Counted from the first letter of the stretch, positions 1 to 11,651 are shown. The stretch: DNA of 46,388 bases from Paenibacillus popilliae ATCC 14706 (GCF_000315235.1 NZ_BALG01000040.1:1-46388), one strand, 5' to 3'. Program-made: numbers and translations. Notes: generated from the letters alone by a model not told the origin.

Positions 1-345
1 GCCGTGTCTCAGTCCCAGTGTGGCCGATCACCCTCTCAGGTCGGCTACGCATCGTCGCCTTGGTGAGCCGTTACCCCACCAACTAGCTAATGCGACGTAG
101 GTCCATCCATAAGTGGCAGATTGCTCCGCCTTTCCCGATTCCCTCATGCGAGCAAATCGCCTATCCGGTATTAGCCCACGTTTCCGTGAGTTATCCCAGT
201 CTTAAGGGCAGGTTACCTACGTATTACTCACCCGTCCGCCGCTAACCTAACGGTTTCCCGAAGGAAACCGTTGAGTCCGCTCGACTTGCATGTATTAGGC
301 ACGCCGCCAGCGTTCGTCCTGAGCCAGGATCAAACTCTCCATAAA
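1..345 (-). rRNA. 16S ribosomal RNA, 5' part (truncated by window edge)
   Basis: The reverse complement carries the universal 5' signature AGAGTTTGATCCTGGCTCAG at 319-338, then GACGAACGCTGGCGGCGTGC, the GGCGGACGGGTGAGTAA motif and, near the window edge, the ACTGGGACTGAGACACGGC motif. By the Escherichia coli numbering of the first motif (position 8), the mature 5' end lies near 345. About 345 nt of roughly 1,500 are present and the rest runs off the left edge. The variable regions look Paenibacillus-like, which is a memory-based impression and not a search. The gene reads in the same direction as ligA, pcrA and pcrB, so it is the start of an rRNA operon downstream of them. Confidence 0.97.
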
Positions 346-508
346 ATGGAATTCGCGCTGTCGCTGACAGCCTTGCGAACTCCGTGTAAAGTTTGACTTG
401 CTCGTTCTATTGCTGACGAGAACTTGAAGTTCTCATACGCTTCGTCATTTGTTCAGTTTTCAAGGAACTCATTACATTTTTCGACTTTCGCTCCAAAAGC
501 GTCAGTAC
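346..508 (-). promoter_or_regulatory. rRNA operon leader with processing stem-loops
   Basis: This is the stretch between the predicted transcription start and 16S. Just upstream of the mature 5' end is a bulged stem-loop: outer arms 348-356 and 375-383, inner arms GCTGTC/GACAGC at 357-371. A second palindrome, GAGAACTTGAAGTTCTC, lies at 419-435. The reverse complement of 446-465 reads CCTTGAAAACTGAACAAATG, a sequence common in Bacillales rRNA leaders and spacers. I infer a role in pre-rRNA folding and processing. No open reading frame here looks real. Confidence 0.6.
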
Positions 509-514
509 TTATTT

Positions 515-543
515 ATAATATCAAACCGACATTGCCTTGTCAA
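515..543 (-). promoter_or_regulatory. rRNA operon promoter, TTGACA-17 bp-TATTAT
   Basis: On the minus strand a perfect -35 TTGACA (543 to 538) is followed by exactly 17 bp and TATTAT (520 to 515), which is 5 of 6 to the sigma-A -10 consensus. The predicted start is near 508, leaving a leader of about 160 nt before 16S. Strength and position fit a housekeeping rRNA promoter. Confidence 0.78.
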
Positions 544-597
544 CATCTTTTTTTATCGAGATGTTTCATCAAGCTTCGTGTCGAATTGACAGGAAAT

Positions 598-627
598 AAT
601 GTACCACATCCAAATACTCCATTGCAA
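598..627 (-). promoter_or_regulatory. possible second, upstream rRNA promoter
   Basis: On the minus strand TTGCAA (627 to 622) and TACATT (603 to 598) are separated by 18 bp. This could be the upstream member of a tandem rRNA promoter pair, as is common for Bacillales rRNA operons. The match is modest and the surrounding DNA is AT-rich, so it may be chance. Confidence 0.3.
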
Positions 628-664
628 CATGTATTATTTTACAAATGAAAATAAAATTACCGAA

Positions 665-699
665 ATCAATGAGCATTCCTCCCCTTCATGCTCATTGAT
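665..699 (-). terminator. hairpin between ligA and the rRNA promoter, probable ligA terminator
   Basis: A perfect 12-bp inverted repeat (665-676 with 688-699, arm ATCAATGAGCAT, 11-nt loop) lies about 170 bp past the ligA stop. On the minus strand it is followed by moderately T-rich sequence rather than a clean U-run. It is well placed to insulate the rRNA operon from ligA readthrough. Because the U-tract is weak, Rho-independent termination is probable and not certain. Confidence 0.5.
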
Positions 700-865
700 A
701 TCGCCCACCTGTCCATATCGCACGGGATTAAGCACTAATCAACATCAGCCGAGAGATTCGACGGTCGCTGTTGTAGTCGATCGGGTTGCCGTCCCGGTCG
801 AACACATACTGGCCAGGGCCATCTCGATTCGCTTTATTTGCACGCCGTCCGGCTTGTGGTATCCG

Positions 866-2920
<2,055 letters not shown>

Positions 2921-2980
2921 CTATTCGTGATGAGGTTGTTATGAACACATTTTCTTGCCGGACACGCGCACGCTGTCGCG

Positions 2981-5350
2981 TTATGCTTTGGTTACCGGGG
3001 CAAATGCGGCCAGCAGGCGCTTGACCCCGACCGGGGCCGGGAAGGCGATCTGCAGCTCCATATCCGTTCCCGTTCCTTTGACAGATACGATGACGCCGGT
3101 GCCCCACTTCGCGTGCGCAACTTTGTCTCCGGTCTGGTAGGAGGACGAATCGCCGTTCTGCTTCGCCTTGTCGAGCGCGGAGGTCACTGTCACACCGCCC
3201 GGCTTGGACGAAGCCGCTGACGTGCGCTGGCCAGCCGCATCGCCTGTACGGCTGCCGAAGCCGCCTGTGGTTGCACCACCGTTGGCACCGCCGTTATAGC
3301 CGATTCCGCGTCCGCCGTAGGAGGCCGCGGAATTGCTGCGGCCATACCGATCGAAGCGCTCGTAGCGCGCGCCTGCCGGCGACACATCCTCCTTCAGCTC
3401 GTCCGGAATCTCCCGCAGGAACCGAGACGGCGGATTCGCGTTCGTCCGTCCGAACAGCGTCCGCGAGCGAGCGCAGGTCAAATAGAGCTGCTCCTCGGCC
3501 CGGGTAATGCCGACATACGCCAGACGCCGCTCTTCCTCCAGCTCCTCGTTGTCGCTGAAGGCCCGGCTGTGCGGGAAGACGCCTTCCTCCATCCCGATGA
3601 TGAACACGTACGGGAACTCCAGCCCCTTGGCACTGTGCATCGTCATCAGAATGACCGCATCATCCTGCTCCTCCGGCGCGTCGTTCATCGAGTCAATATC
3701 CGCGATCAAGGCCAGGTCGGTTAAGAAGGCGACGAGCGACTTGGCTTCATTCCGCTGCTCGAACTCCTGGGTTACCGATAAGAACTCGTCGATGTTCTCG
3801 AGACGGGCTTTCGATTCCAATGTATTTTCCCGCTGCAATTCAAGCCGGTATTGGGACAGTTCCAGCATCTTCTCGGTCAGTTCCGTCACCGACAAATAGT
3901 CTACCATCCGGTTCAGACTGTCGATCATCGCGTAGAACTCGCGCAGCGCGCCCTTCGTCTTCGCCGCGATGTCGAGCCCGTCCATATCGTCGAGCACCTT
4001 CATCATCGACGCCCCCCGCTCGGCCGCCGCTCCAGCCAGCTTGGCTATCGTCGTCGCGCCGATGCCCCGCTTCGGCACATTAATAATGCGCTCCAGGCTG
4101 ATATCATCGTCCGGGTTCGAGATAAGGCGCAGGTAGCCAAGAATGTCTTTAATCTCTTTGCGGTCGTAGAACTTGATGCCGCCGACGATCTGATACGGAA
4201 TGTCGGATTTGATCAAAATTTCCTCGATGACCCGGGACTGCGCGTTGGTCCGGTATAAAACGGCATGTTTGCTGTAGGATTTCCCGTTCGATTTGTTCTT
4301 ATGGATCTCGCCGGTGACGAAGTAGCCTTCGTCATGCTCTGAATTGGCCTGGTAGACCTTAATCAACTGCCCTTCTCCTTGATCGGTCCACAGCTTTTTC
4401 GGTTTGCGGCCGGTATTCTGGTTGATGACACGGTTGGCTGCATTCAAAATATTCGCCGTCGAACGGTAATTCTGCTCGAGGAAGATGACCGTCGCTTCCG
4501 GATAGTCCTCCTCGAAGTTCAAAATATTCGTAATGTCGGCGCCGCGCCAACGGTAAATCGACTGATCGCTGTCCCCCACGACGCAAATATGATGATGCTT
4601 GTCCGCCAGCCTGCGGCACAGCATGTATTGCGCCCGGTTCGTATCCTGGTACTCGTCGACATGGATATATTTGAATTTGTTCTGATAAAAATCGAGCACC
4701 TCCGGCACTTCCTTGAACAGCTCGATCGTCGTCATGATGAGGTCGTCGAAATCAAGCGCGTTGTTGCTCTTGAGCCGCTGCTGGTATTTCGTATAGACCT
4801 TCGCCACGATGCCCTGGAAGTAATCACCGATGTTCTGCTCGAAGCGCTTCGGCTTGAGCAGCTCGTTCTTCGCGCTGCTGATGACGGCCTGGATGGCGCG
4901 GGGCTCAAATTTTTTGGTATCGAGGTTCAATTCCTTCATACAGCCCCGGATGACCGACAGCTGGTCGGTCGAGTCCAGGATGGTGAAGTTCGACGAGAAG
5001 CCGATGCGCTCGATGTCCCGGCGCAGGATGCGCACGCACATGGAGTGGAACGTCGACACCCAGATGTCGCGGCCGTCCGCGCCGACAAGCTTCGCGACCC
5101 GCTCCTGCATCTCGCGGGCCGCCTTGTTCGTGAACGTAATCGCGAGAATGGCCCAAGGCGGCGCCTTGCGCTGCGAGATAAGATAGGCGATACGGTGCGT
5201 CAGCACGCGCGTCTTGCCGGAGCCGGCGCCGGCCATAATAAGCAGCGGGCCGTCCATCGATTCGACGGCGCGGCGCTGCTCCGGATTCAGTCTCGCAATC
5301 GATTCATGGAGATCCACCCCGGGGTGGGACGATTCTAGAAATTCAAACAT
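2981..5350 (-). CDS. pcrA: ATP-dependent DNA helicase PcrA
   Basis: UvrD/PcrA family SF1A 3'-5' helicase used in repair and rolling-circle replication and for removing RecA or RNA polymerase from DNA. Its 789 residues carry Walker A GAGSGKT (residues 41-47), motif II VDEYQDT (231-237), a motif around [13 protein letters not shown], and late motifs such as [11 protein letters not shown] and YVGITRAE. A Gly/Ala/Ser-rich linker leads to the C-terminal Tudor-like RNA-polymerase-binding domain ([12 protein letters not shown]), which is typical of PcrA. Start ATG 5350 has an AGGAG box about 9 nt upstream. It sits between pcrB and ligA, an order that supports Bacillales. Confidence 0.97.
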   Translation of the reverse strand: MFEFLESSHPGVDLHESIARLNPEQRRAVESMDGPLLIMAGAGSGKTRVLTHRIAYLISQRKAPPWAILAITFTNKAAREMQERVAKLVGADGRDIWVSTFHSMCVRILRRDIERIGFSSNFTILDSTDQLSVIRGCMKELNLDTKKFEPRAIQAVISSAKNELLKPKRFEQNIGDYFQGIVAKVYTKYQQRLKSNNALDFDDLIMTTIELFKEVPEVLDFYQNKFKYIHVDEYQDTNRAQYMLCRRLADKHHHICVVGDSDQSIYRWRGADITNILNFEEDYPEATVIFLEQNYRSTANILNAANRVINQNTGRKPKKLWTDQGEGQLIKVYQANSEHDEGYFVTGEIHKNKSNGKSYSKHAVLYRTNAQSRVIEEILIKSDIPYQIVGGIKFYDRKEIKDILGYLRLISNPDDDISLERIINVPKRGIGATTIAKLAGAAAERGASMMKVLDDMDGLDIAAKTKGALREFYAMIDSLNRMVDYLSVTELTEKMLELSQYRLELQRENTLESKARLENIDEFLSVTQEFEQRNEAKSLVAFLTDLALIADIDSMNDAPEEQDDAVILMTMHSAKGLEFPYVFIIGMEEGVFPHSRAFSDNEELEEERRLAYVGITRAEEQLYLTCARSRTLFGRTNANPPSRFLREIPDELKEDVSPAGARYERFDRYGRSNSAASYGGRGIGYNGGANGGATTGGFGSRTGDAAGQRTSAASSKPGGVTVTSALDKAKQNGDSSSYQTGDKVAHAKWGTGVIVSVKGTGTDMELQIAFPAPVGVKRLLAAFAPVTKA

Positions 5351-5505
5351 GAGGAAGTGCTCCTTTCATCCTTACTGTCTAACCGCCCGTTAGGGTTGCC
5401 AGCGTTAGCGGCCGGATGTCGGTGCCTCTGAGCACCGGCTGATTATGCTGTCATATGATTACATGATGTCATTGATCGTGGAGGATAGAATGAAGGCCGC
5501 TCGCC

Positions 5506-6246
5506 TTATAAGACAAGCCGGACAGCCTCGACCGTCCGCAGCGCGGCTTCCACGTCGTCGTACACAATGTTGCCGACCACGACCGTATCTGCCGCTTCTG
5601 CGGCTTCCCGGGCCTGCCCCTCCGTACGAATGCCGCCCCCGTAGAACAATTGGGCACAGCCAAGGCCTTTGCGAACATGATGAACCAATTCCATATCGCC
5701 ATACGTGCCGCTGTATTCCACATAGACGATCGGCAGCCGCATCAGCTTGTCCGCCACCTGCGCATACGCTCGCGCTTCCGCCGCCGTCAGCCCGGTCTCT
5801 GCTTCCGTCAGCTTGGCCGCGGTCGCCTTGGGGTTCAATATAAGATAGCCCTCCGGGATAAGCAGCTCCCACGGAATCATATCGCCGTACTGCTGAATCG
5901 CACGCTGATGCTGGCCGATCATCCAGTCCGGATTCGACGTGTTCAACACCATTGGGATCAAATACGCATCGAATCCGGGGACCACGGAATCCAGATTCGA
6001 TACCTCCAGTGCGACCGGCAGCTCATAGCGCCGAATGCGCGACATCAGCTCCACCGTATTCTCAAATGTTACGCCGCTCGATCCGCCCACCGCGATCGCG
6101 TCTGTTCCGGACAGGCAGATGAGGTCCAGATCATCATCGCTGATATCTTTGTCGGGGTCTAATTTGAACACGTGTCGCCATGCTTCAAATGAAATAACAG
6201 GGGTATGCACGATGGTGTCCTCCATGTCCTCCAAGCTTCGATTCAA
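5506..6246 (-). CDS. pcrB: heptaprenylglyceryl phosphate synthase PcrB
   Basis: A TIM-barrel prenyltransferase that joins heptaprenyl diphosphate to sn-glycerol 1-phosphate, the first step to archaeal-type ether lipids found in some Bacillales. The motif WRHVFKLDPDK near the N-terminus, GTDAIAVGGSSG, LIPMVLNT, the VEYSGTYGD motif and the phosphate-binding FYGGGIR late in the 246-residue sequence match the family. Start: TTG at 6246 has AGGAAGAG a few bases upstream. The in-frame ATG seven codons later has a GGAGG only 2 nt away, too close to be comfortable, so TTG is preferred though either is possible. A 155-bp gap separates it from pcrA. Confidence 0.92.
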   Translation of the reverse strand: MNRSLEDMEDTIVHTPVISFEAWRHVFKLDPDKDISDDDLDLICLSGTDAIAVGGSSGVTFENTVELMSRIRRYELPVALEVSNLDSVVPGFDAYLIPMVLNTSNPDWMIGQHQRAIQQYGDMIPWELLIPEGYLILNPKATAAKLTEAETGLTAAEARAYAQVADKLMRLPIVYVEYSGTYGDMELVHHVRKGLGCAQLFYGGGIRTEGQAREAAEAADTVVVGNIVYDDVEAALRTVEAVRLVL

Positions 6247-6328
6247 CTGCTCTTCCTAGTGTATCAAATTCGGTCTACGAATGGCAGTCCGGAGGCGGAC
6301 AATGAGAAGAGATGCGTACCAGAAGCAG

Positions 6329-6356
6329 AATGTACGTTCTTATTGTAATATTGTAA
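6329..6356 (-). promoter_or_regulatory. possible pcrB promoter
   Basis: On the minus strand TTACAA (6356 to 6351), a 16-bp spacer and TACATT (6334 to 6329) give a weak sigma-A-like promoter about 80 bp upstream of the pcrB start. Base composition alone could produce it. The 6247-6461 gap otherwise shows nothing I can name. Confidence 0.3.
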
Positions 6357-6461
6357 TCAAAATGAGAGAGGAAGTCACGGGGAAGTTGGAGACATGGAGG
6401 GGGCGTGTCAGAGTACGTTGGGATGCGAGACTGTCAGCACTGGATGTGTAGGTTATGAAAC

Positions 6462-6593
6462 TTAGCCAAACCAGACTTCATATACGATGCTAATGATGAT
6501 CATCCATAGCGCTACGCCCAGCAGCAACGCGATCACCCAGCCGCGGCCGGTTGCCAGATGGTCGGTGTCGTTGCTCTTATCCCGATAGTTCAT
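6462..6593 (-). CDS. 43-residue single-pass membrane peptide
   Basis: The frame is open from 6704, but the credible start is ATG 6593, which has a GGAGG box 9 nt upstream. That gives 43 residues beginning MNYRDKSNDTD. A short polar N-terminus (about 17 residues) precedes one hydrophobic segment (about residues 18-39, VIALLLGVALWMIIISIVY), ending in EVWFG. I do not recognise a family; small membrane peptides of this type are easily missed. It lies between the SNF2 helicase gene and pcrB, and overlapping hairpins sit just upstream of its ribosome binding site. Confidence 0.6.
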   Translation of the reverse strand: MNYRDKSNDTDHLATGRGWVIALLLGVALWMIIISIVYEVWFG

Positions 6594-6611
6594 ATCGTCA
6601 TTCCTCCACAT

Positions 6612-6657
6612 ATTCCGTATATCCTCATTGTGGACGGAATGTGCCGGTGGATATACG
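6612..6657 (-). promoter_or_regulatory. two mutually exclusive hairpins upstream of the 43-residue peptide
   Basis: A 9-bp inverted repeat, CGTATATCC (6616-6624) with GGATATACG (6649-6657), overlaps a 7-bp one, ATTCCGT (6612-6618) with ACGGAAT (6634-6640). Both use the stretch 6616-6618, so only one can form at a time. The block ends about 6 nt before the GGAGG box at about 6602-6606. This geometry resembles an attenuator or translation switch, but no known riboswitch class was recognised. Confidence 0.4.
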
Positions 6658-6731
6658 CGGCTTCCAAAAACTTGCCCCCTGTAGCTTGCGCCGTCAGGAG
6701 GCAAGATGAATATTGTCTATGCTTGTACTTG

Positions 6732-9700
6732 TTACGTGACACTCAGCAGCTGGCGAATATCCTCTTCCGTCAGGGCGGACGAGGCGTTTCCTTCCGCATC
6801 GATCACTTCGTCAATCAGGTCGCGCTTACGCTGCTGCAGCTCCAATATTTTCTCTTCAATCGTTCCTTCGGCTACGAGACGGATCACTTGAACCACTCGC
6901 TTCTGCCCCATGCGATGGGCTCGTCCGATCGCTTGTTCCTCTACGGCCGGATTCCACCACAGGTCGTACAGAATGACCGTATCCGCACCCGTCAAGTTCA
7001 ACCCGGAACCTCCCGCCTTCAGCGAGATTAGGAATAGATCCGCTTCCCCCGCATTATAACGCTGGCACATGTCCACACGCTCTTGGGCCGGTGTCTGTCC
7101 ATCCAGGTAGAAGAGAGTCCTTCCGGCAGACTCCAGCTGTTCTCGAATTAATTGAAGCATACTAGCGTACTGGGAAAAGATAAGCACCCGTCGGCCGGAA
7201 GCGGTCAATTCCTCGATTTGCGCCAGCAGATGCTGCAGCTTGCCCGAAGGACCGCTGTACCCTTCAATGAATAAGGCAGGATGACAGCATAGTTGGCGCA
7301 GACGGGTAATGCCGGCCAATATTTTCATTCTGCTCCGCTGGAAGCCTTCCGTCTTCAGATCTTGTTCCGTCGCTTGCTGCAGCTTGGCCAGATAGGCCGT
7401 ATACAGCTTCTTCTGCTCCGTCCCCAGCTCCGGGTACTGCACCGATTCTATCTTGTCGGGCAGTTCTGTCAAGACATCCTTCTTCAACCGGCGCAAAATA
7501 AATGGGCGTATGATACGGGCGACCCGCTCCGCCGGAAGATCGCGGAACGACTTCTGGTTCGTGAACAGGCCGGGGAAGACCGCATTGAAAATCGACCATA
7601 GCTCGTCCAGCGAATTCTCGATCGGCGTGCCCGTAAGCGCGAAGCGGCGCGACGCTTGAATCTCGGATACCGCCTGGGCGGTCTGAGACGAAGCGTTCTT
7701 GATCGCTTGCGCCTCATCGAGAATCAGGGTGTGGAACGGCTGCCCCGCATAGATCTCGATATCCCTTCGGAGCAGTGGATAGGAGGTCACGATGACATCC
7801 GCCTCCTTCATCTCCGCCCATAGCGCGACACGCTCTTTCTTCTGCCCTGCGACCACAAGCACGCGCAGCTGAGGAGCGAACCGGGCGCATTCATGCGCCC
7901 AATTGTAGGTTAAGGAAGAGGGCGACACGATGAGAACGGGCAGTTTCTCTTCTCCCTGTTCCCGTTCCGACAGAATATAAGCGATGCTTTGCACGGTTTT
8001 GCCAAGGCCCATATCGTCGGCCAGGATGCCGCCAAACCGATAGCATGCGAGCATTTTGAGCCATTGATAGCCTTGTGCCTGATAATCGCGCAGCTGCGCC
8101 TGAAGCCCGTTCGGCAGCTCATAATCAAGTTCATCCAAGTCATTGAATCGCTTCACGAACTGACGCAAATCCCGGCCAAAGTGTATATTTCCGAACGCAG
8201 CCGGCCGCTCTGGCAATTGCAGCGCTCGTACAGCGGGAAGCTGGATGCGGCTACCGCGAAGGTCATCCGCATCCATGCCGAGGCTATCCATCATTTTGCC
8301 GAAGCCTTGATACTCTTCCTCTTCCAGCGACAAGAAGGAGCCATCGCGCAGTCGGTAATATTTCTTCTTCTCGACGATGCTCCGCATAATATGCAGCAGC
8401 TCGCGCTCCTCGACATGTTCCAGCTCGAATGATATCTCCAGCCAGTTCATATCCCCTGCTAGATCGGCGCGCACCTTCGGTTGACGCTTGCGATTGCGAA
8501 CGATATTCTGCAGCGTCTGCGACAGATAGATCTCGGCTCTCTCTTCCTCTTCCAGTTCCGGCAGCAAATGATACAGCACTTCATACTGTTCATCCTCCGT
8601 CTCGCAGATCCACCGCTGCCCGTCATGCCGCAGCCCCGCCGCGTCAAGCCGGTGCAGGAACTTCATTTCGCGGTTGGCGTCGCGAATAAGAATGCAGTCT
8701 TCTCCGGACGGCGCATCCTGTCGCTCCTCTAGCGGGCGGATTTCGATATCCCCGTATTTGAACCGCGCCCGGGCGGTCAGGCGGCCGTCGGCATTATCCA
8801 CATAGAGTTCAATCTGCAGTTCCGGTTCCCGGATGCGTTCACGAAGCGGCTTGGCGATCTTCACCTGACCCAGTTCGCGCAGCGGCGGCAATACATGCTG
8901 TACGAAGCCATTCAATTGCTGCTCTGAAATGTCCAGCTTGCCCTTCGACGGAGTCACAGACATTGTACCTAACAGATCGTTAAGCTTGTGAAGCTCTTGC
9001 AAATCAAGCAGGTATAACCTGCCGTTCATCATCGCACAACGATAAGCCGGCAATACCGTCACCCGTGCCAGATCCCCGACATCCAAGTTGTAGATCGCGT
9101 CAGCCTTCCGGGTAATGTGGAACTGAAGTGGAAGCTTGTCCTCTCCAAGCTCCATCCTGGTTCCCGGCGCTTCCACTCCTTCCAGTCTCGCATCGACATC
9201 CGGTAGAAGCGGCAGCAATTCCATCCATAGTCTAGGATCTATGAACATATCCCTACGATCCGAGCCGGGCAAATACCCTGCCAATCCGGAGTAATACTCG
9301 CGATAGGCATCATCATTATGCTTCATTTGAATAAGCAAATTCAACACAGCCTGATCGCGCTCCCCAATCTCATGCCGTGCCGGATCATAAGAGAACAGCG
9401 CTGTGAACGGATGGGGCTTGACATGCTCTACCCTGTCAAGGAAAGACTTCACCTTCTGAACTACATACAGCCGTTTGACACCGGTCCGCAGCTCGATCAT
9501 CAATCTGGGATTGTTGAAAAAGCGGTTGTTCTCAACGCGGAACGTGTATTCGAACTTCAGCCGTTCTCTACGCTGGCTTGCATCCACGCTGTGCATGGCT
9601 GCCTCCGCCACCCCGAACGCCTGGCTGGACTTGTATTGGGCAATGAGATCGCCGGCGGCCCGATATTTGGCCGCTTCTTGCTCCGCAATCATCAACATCG

Positions 9701-10070
9701 GAGCCCGGCTGTCCACGGGCCGATACGTGTTGAGCCGGGTCGGCGCCGAACTGAGGCTTTCTTCCACGTCAAGAGCTTCTCTTCCGCTCTCCTGGTCATG
9801 GATCGCGATAAGCACTGCTGCAATATGCTTGCAATCATGATCATAGGAATAGTAAGCAGGACAGTCGCAATAGGTGCTAATCTCCCCATCGGACCATATC
9901 TCAACCTCAACCGAGTAGCTTTGGCTTCCCTTTACGCGCGCCGTATAGTTGCATCCATCTGCAGACTTCTTCAAGCCGGACACCTTGCCTAAGCGGTAAT
10001 AATCTTCCCCGCGCCTATAGGAAGTGGGTCCGCAAAGTAATTTCACATCTTTCAACGTAAACGCCGGCAT
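6732..10070 (-). CDS. SWIM zinc-finger SNF2-family DNA helicase/translocase
   Basis: A 1,112-residue Swi2/Snf2 ATPase of the bacterial HepA/RapA-like type. The N-terminus has a SWIM finger (CDCPAYYS followed by CKH, about residues 74-92). A long low-complexity-free middle region follows, with no recognised domain. The SF2 motor then begins at DDMGLGKTVQS (Walker A), with DEAQAIKN (motif II), SRRFALTGTPIEN (motif III), and the C-terminal helicase half ending in QAIGRAHRMGQKR. Family members remodel DNA-protein or transcription complexes; the exact target is unknown. Start ATG 10070 has a GGGGGTG box about 10 nt upstream. A plausible promoter lies at 10131-10160, so it is probably a separate unit from the glycan genes. 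Confidence 0.92.
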   Translation of the reverse strand: MPAFTLKDVKLLCGPTSYRRGEDYYRLGKVSGLKKSADGCNYTARVKGSQSYSVEVEIWSDGEISTYCDCPAYYSYDHDCKHIAAVLIAIHDQESGREALDVEESLSSAPTRLNTYRPVDSRAPMLMIAEQEAAKYRAAGDLIAQYKSSQAFGVAEAAMHSVDASQRRERLKFEYTFRVENNRFFNNPRLMIELRTGVKRLYVVQKVKSFLDRVEHVKPHPFTALFSYDPARHEIGERDQAVLNLLIQMKHNDDAYREYYSGLAGYLPGSDRRDMFIDPRLWMELLPLLPDVDARLEGVEAPGTRMELGEDKLPLQFHITRKADAIYNLDVGDLARVTVLPAYRCAMMNGRLYLLDLQELHKLNDLLGTMSVTPSKGKLDISEQQLNGFVQHVLPPLRELGQVKIAKPLRERIREPELQIELYVDNADGRLTARARFKYGDIEIRPLEERQDAPSGEDCILIRDANREMKFLHRLDAAGLRHDGQRWICETEDEQYEVLYHLLPELEEEERAEIYLSQTLQNIVRNRKRQPKVRADLAGDMNWLEISFELEHVEERELLHIMRSIVEKKKYYRLRDGSFLSLEEEEYQGFGKMMDSLGMDADDLRGSRIQLPAVRALQLPERPAAFGNIHFGRDLRQFVKRFNDLDELDYELPNGLQAQLRDYQAQGYQWLKMLACYRFGGILADDMGLGKTVQSIAYILSEREQGEEKLPVLIVSPSSLTYNWAHECARFAPQLRVLVVAGQKKERVALWAEMKEADVIVTSYPLLRRDIEIYAGQPFHTLILDEAQAIKNASSQTAQAVSEIQASRRFALTGTPIENSLDELWSIFNAVFPGLFTNQKSFRDLPAERVARIIRPFILRRLKKDVLTELPDKIESVQYPELGTEQKKLYTAYLAKLQQATEQDLKTEGFQRSRMKILAGITRLRQLCCHPALFIEGYSGPSGKLQHLLAQIEELTASGRRVLIFSQYASMLQLIREQLESAGRTLFYLDGQTPAQERVDMCQRYNAGEADLFLISLKAGGSGLNLTGADTVILYDLWWNPAVEEQAIGRAHRMGQKRVVQVIRLVAEGTIEEKILELQQRKRDLIDEVIDAEGNASSALTEEDIRQLLSVT

Positions 10071-10130
10071 AGCCGTCTTTCACCCCCGCTCTATCTTTTG
10101 CCTCGTTCATTAGCATCAATCTACCATCCT

Positions 10131-10160
10131 ATTATCATGTCCAATGTCAAGGAATGACAA
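10131..10160 (-). promoter_or_regulatory. probable promoter of the SNF2 helicase gene
   Basis: On the minus strand TTGTCA (10160 to 10155), an 18-bp spacer and GATAAT (10136 to 10131) match sigma-A boxes at 5 of 6 positions each. They lie about 60 bp before the start codon. No clear terminator of the preceding glycan operon is visible in the 143-bp gap, so readthrough is possible. Confidence 0.45.
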
Positions 10161-10213
10161 ACGCCCTTACTCCGGTAGATTCAAGCCATCCCTGCATCAC
10201 CCCTATTGTGATT

Positions 10214-11620
10214 TCAGTATGCATTTTTATTAACGAAGCCGTTCCAAATCGTCTTCCATATGATTTTCATATCAAATAATAAAGACCAGTTCTCGATATA
10301 GAAAATATCATAGCGGATGCGTTCCTCGATAGATGTGTCGCCGCGCAGGCCATTGCTCTGCGCCCAGCCGGTAATGCCGGGACGGACATGGTGCTTGACC
10401 ATATACTTCGGTATCTCTTCCTTGAATTGCTCCACGAAGAAGGGCCGTTCCGGTCGCGGGCCGACGACGCTCATATGACCGAGCAGCACATTGAAAAATT
10501 GCGGCAGCTCATCGAGGCTCGTCTTGCGCAGGAAGCTGCCGAACTTCGTCTTCCGCGGATCATGCTCTGTCGTCCACACCGTATCCGCTACGACGTCCGC
10601 GCTTACCTTCATCGAGCGGAACTTGTACATGGGGAAGGTGCGACGGTTCAGCCCAACCCGCTCCTGCTTGAACAGAATCGGCCCTGGCGAAGTCAGCTTC
10701 ATGCCCAAAGCGATCAGCAACATGACCGGGGAAGTAATGATAATCGCGGCAAGCGAAAATAAAATATCGAAGCCGCGCTTGAACACCCGATTGCGAAGTA
10801 CATCAAGCGGAATATCACGGACATTGATCATTGGCATTCCGGCGAAGTTGTCGAAGTAGGGCCGCGCTGGCAGATAATCAAAGAAGTCCGGAATAATGAG
10901 CGTCCGCACCCCCGCCTTTTCACAAGCGGCGATAATGTCAGGGAACTTGTGATGCGCGTCCAGCGGCAGCGCAATGATGACTTCGTCGACCAGCTTGTCG
11001 TTAAGAAGCTGCTCCAGATCGTTGAGGGTGCCGAGGATGGGCTTATAGCGCTTTTTCTCTAGGGCATCCCACGCTGCCTGATCGTCCAGAAAGCCGATAG
11101 CTTCATACCCCATATCCGGGTGATGTTGCAAATTTTCATAGAACCGCTTGCCTAAAGAGCCCGCTCCCAAAATAACGATAAATTGCTTGTTGTATCCCTT
11201 TTGCCGCAGAGAGCGCAGCATCACCTTGACCGTATATCGATACATAACGGTTCCTACTGTGGCCGCCGTAATAAAGATGGCCAAAAATTCACGGGAGATG
11301 TGAACCTGCTTGAAAAAGAATAACAGGCCAAGCAATACAAATAAACTGATGGCATGTGTTTGGATAATGCGAATAAGCTGATCCGCGAACCGCCTTTTCC
11401 GATGAAAATGATACAATGAAGACATCGCGCCGATCAGAAGTACGATAACCGCATAGATCCCGCCCCAAGCAACATACGTAGAATAGGGAAGTGCGCTGTC
11501 GCTTTCCAGCCATCCGCTTATAAACTTGATCCACCATGCCATCCCAAACGCGAACGCGATAGTTAGGACATCGAAAATCATGTATATCTTCGACAGAAAA
11601 CTTTGATTTTTACGAAGCAT
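10214..11620 (-). CDS. undecaprenyl-phosphate sugar-1-phosphate transferase (WsfP/WsaP-like)
   Basis: A polyisoprenyl-phosphate hexose-1-phosphate transferase expected to start glycan assembly by placing a sugar phosphate on undecaprenyl phosphate. About four N-terminal membrane segments come first. A CoA-binding-like nucleotide domain (VILGAGSLGKRFYENL) follows, then one more membrane span, and a C-terminal catalytic domain (SPGPILFKQERVGL, MYKFRSM, TSLDELPQFFNVL, VGPRPERP, RPGITGWAQ) as in WbaP and WsaP. The frame is open from a TTG at 11671. I prefer ATG 11620 (468 residues): it has AGAGGG 6 nt upstream and a TATAAT between the two starts. It is the last gene of the glycan run, and its sugar substrate (glucose or galactose) is not readable. 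Confidence 0.93.
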   Translation of the reverse strand: MLRKNQSFLSKIYMIFDVLTIAFAFGMAWWIKFISGWLESDSALPYSTYVAWGGIYAVIVLLIGAMSSLYHFHRKRRFADQLIRIIQTHAISLFVLLGLLFFFKQVHISREFLAIFITAATVGTVMYRYTVKVMLRSLRQKGYNKQFIVILGAGSLGKRFYENLQHHPDMGYEAIGFLDDQAAWDALEKKRYKPILGTLNDLEQLLNDKLVDEVIIALPLDAHHKFPDIIAACEKAGVRTLIIPDFFDYLPARPYFDNFAGMPMINVRDIPLDVLRNRVFKRGFDILFSLAAIIITSPVMLLIALGMKLTSPGPILFKQERVGLNRRTFPMYKFRSMKVSADVVADTVWTTEHDPRKTKFGSFLRKTSLDELPQFFNVLLGHMSVVGPRPERPFFVEQFKEEIPKYMVKHHVRPGITGWAQSNGLRGDTSIEERIRYDIFYIENWSLLFDMKIIWKTIWNGFVNKNAY

Positions 11621-11651
11621 ATGCAACCCTCTTTTTCCTAGACCTAGCCCC

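Noticed and set aside
4379-5338. 319-codon plus-strand frame opposite pcrA
   Set aside because: The minus-strand pcrA reading has all helicase motifs; the antisense frame has none.
5420-5437. 6-bp hairpin CGGTGC/GCACCG between pcrB and pcrA as a terminator
   Set aside because: The stem is short and no T-run follows on the minus strand.
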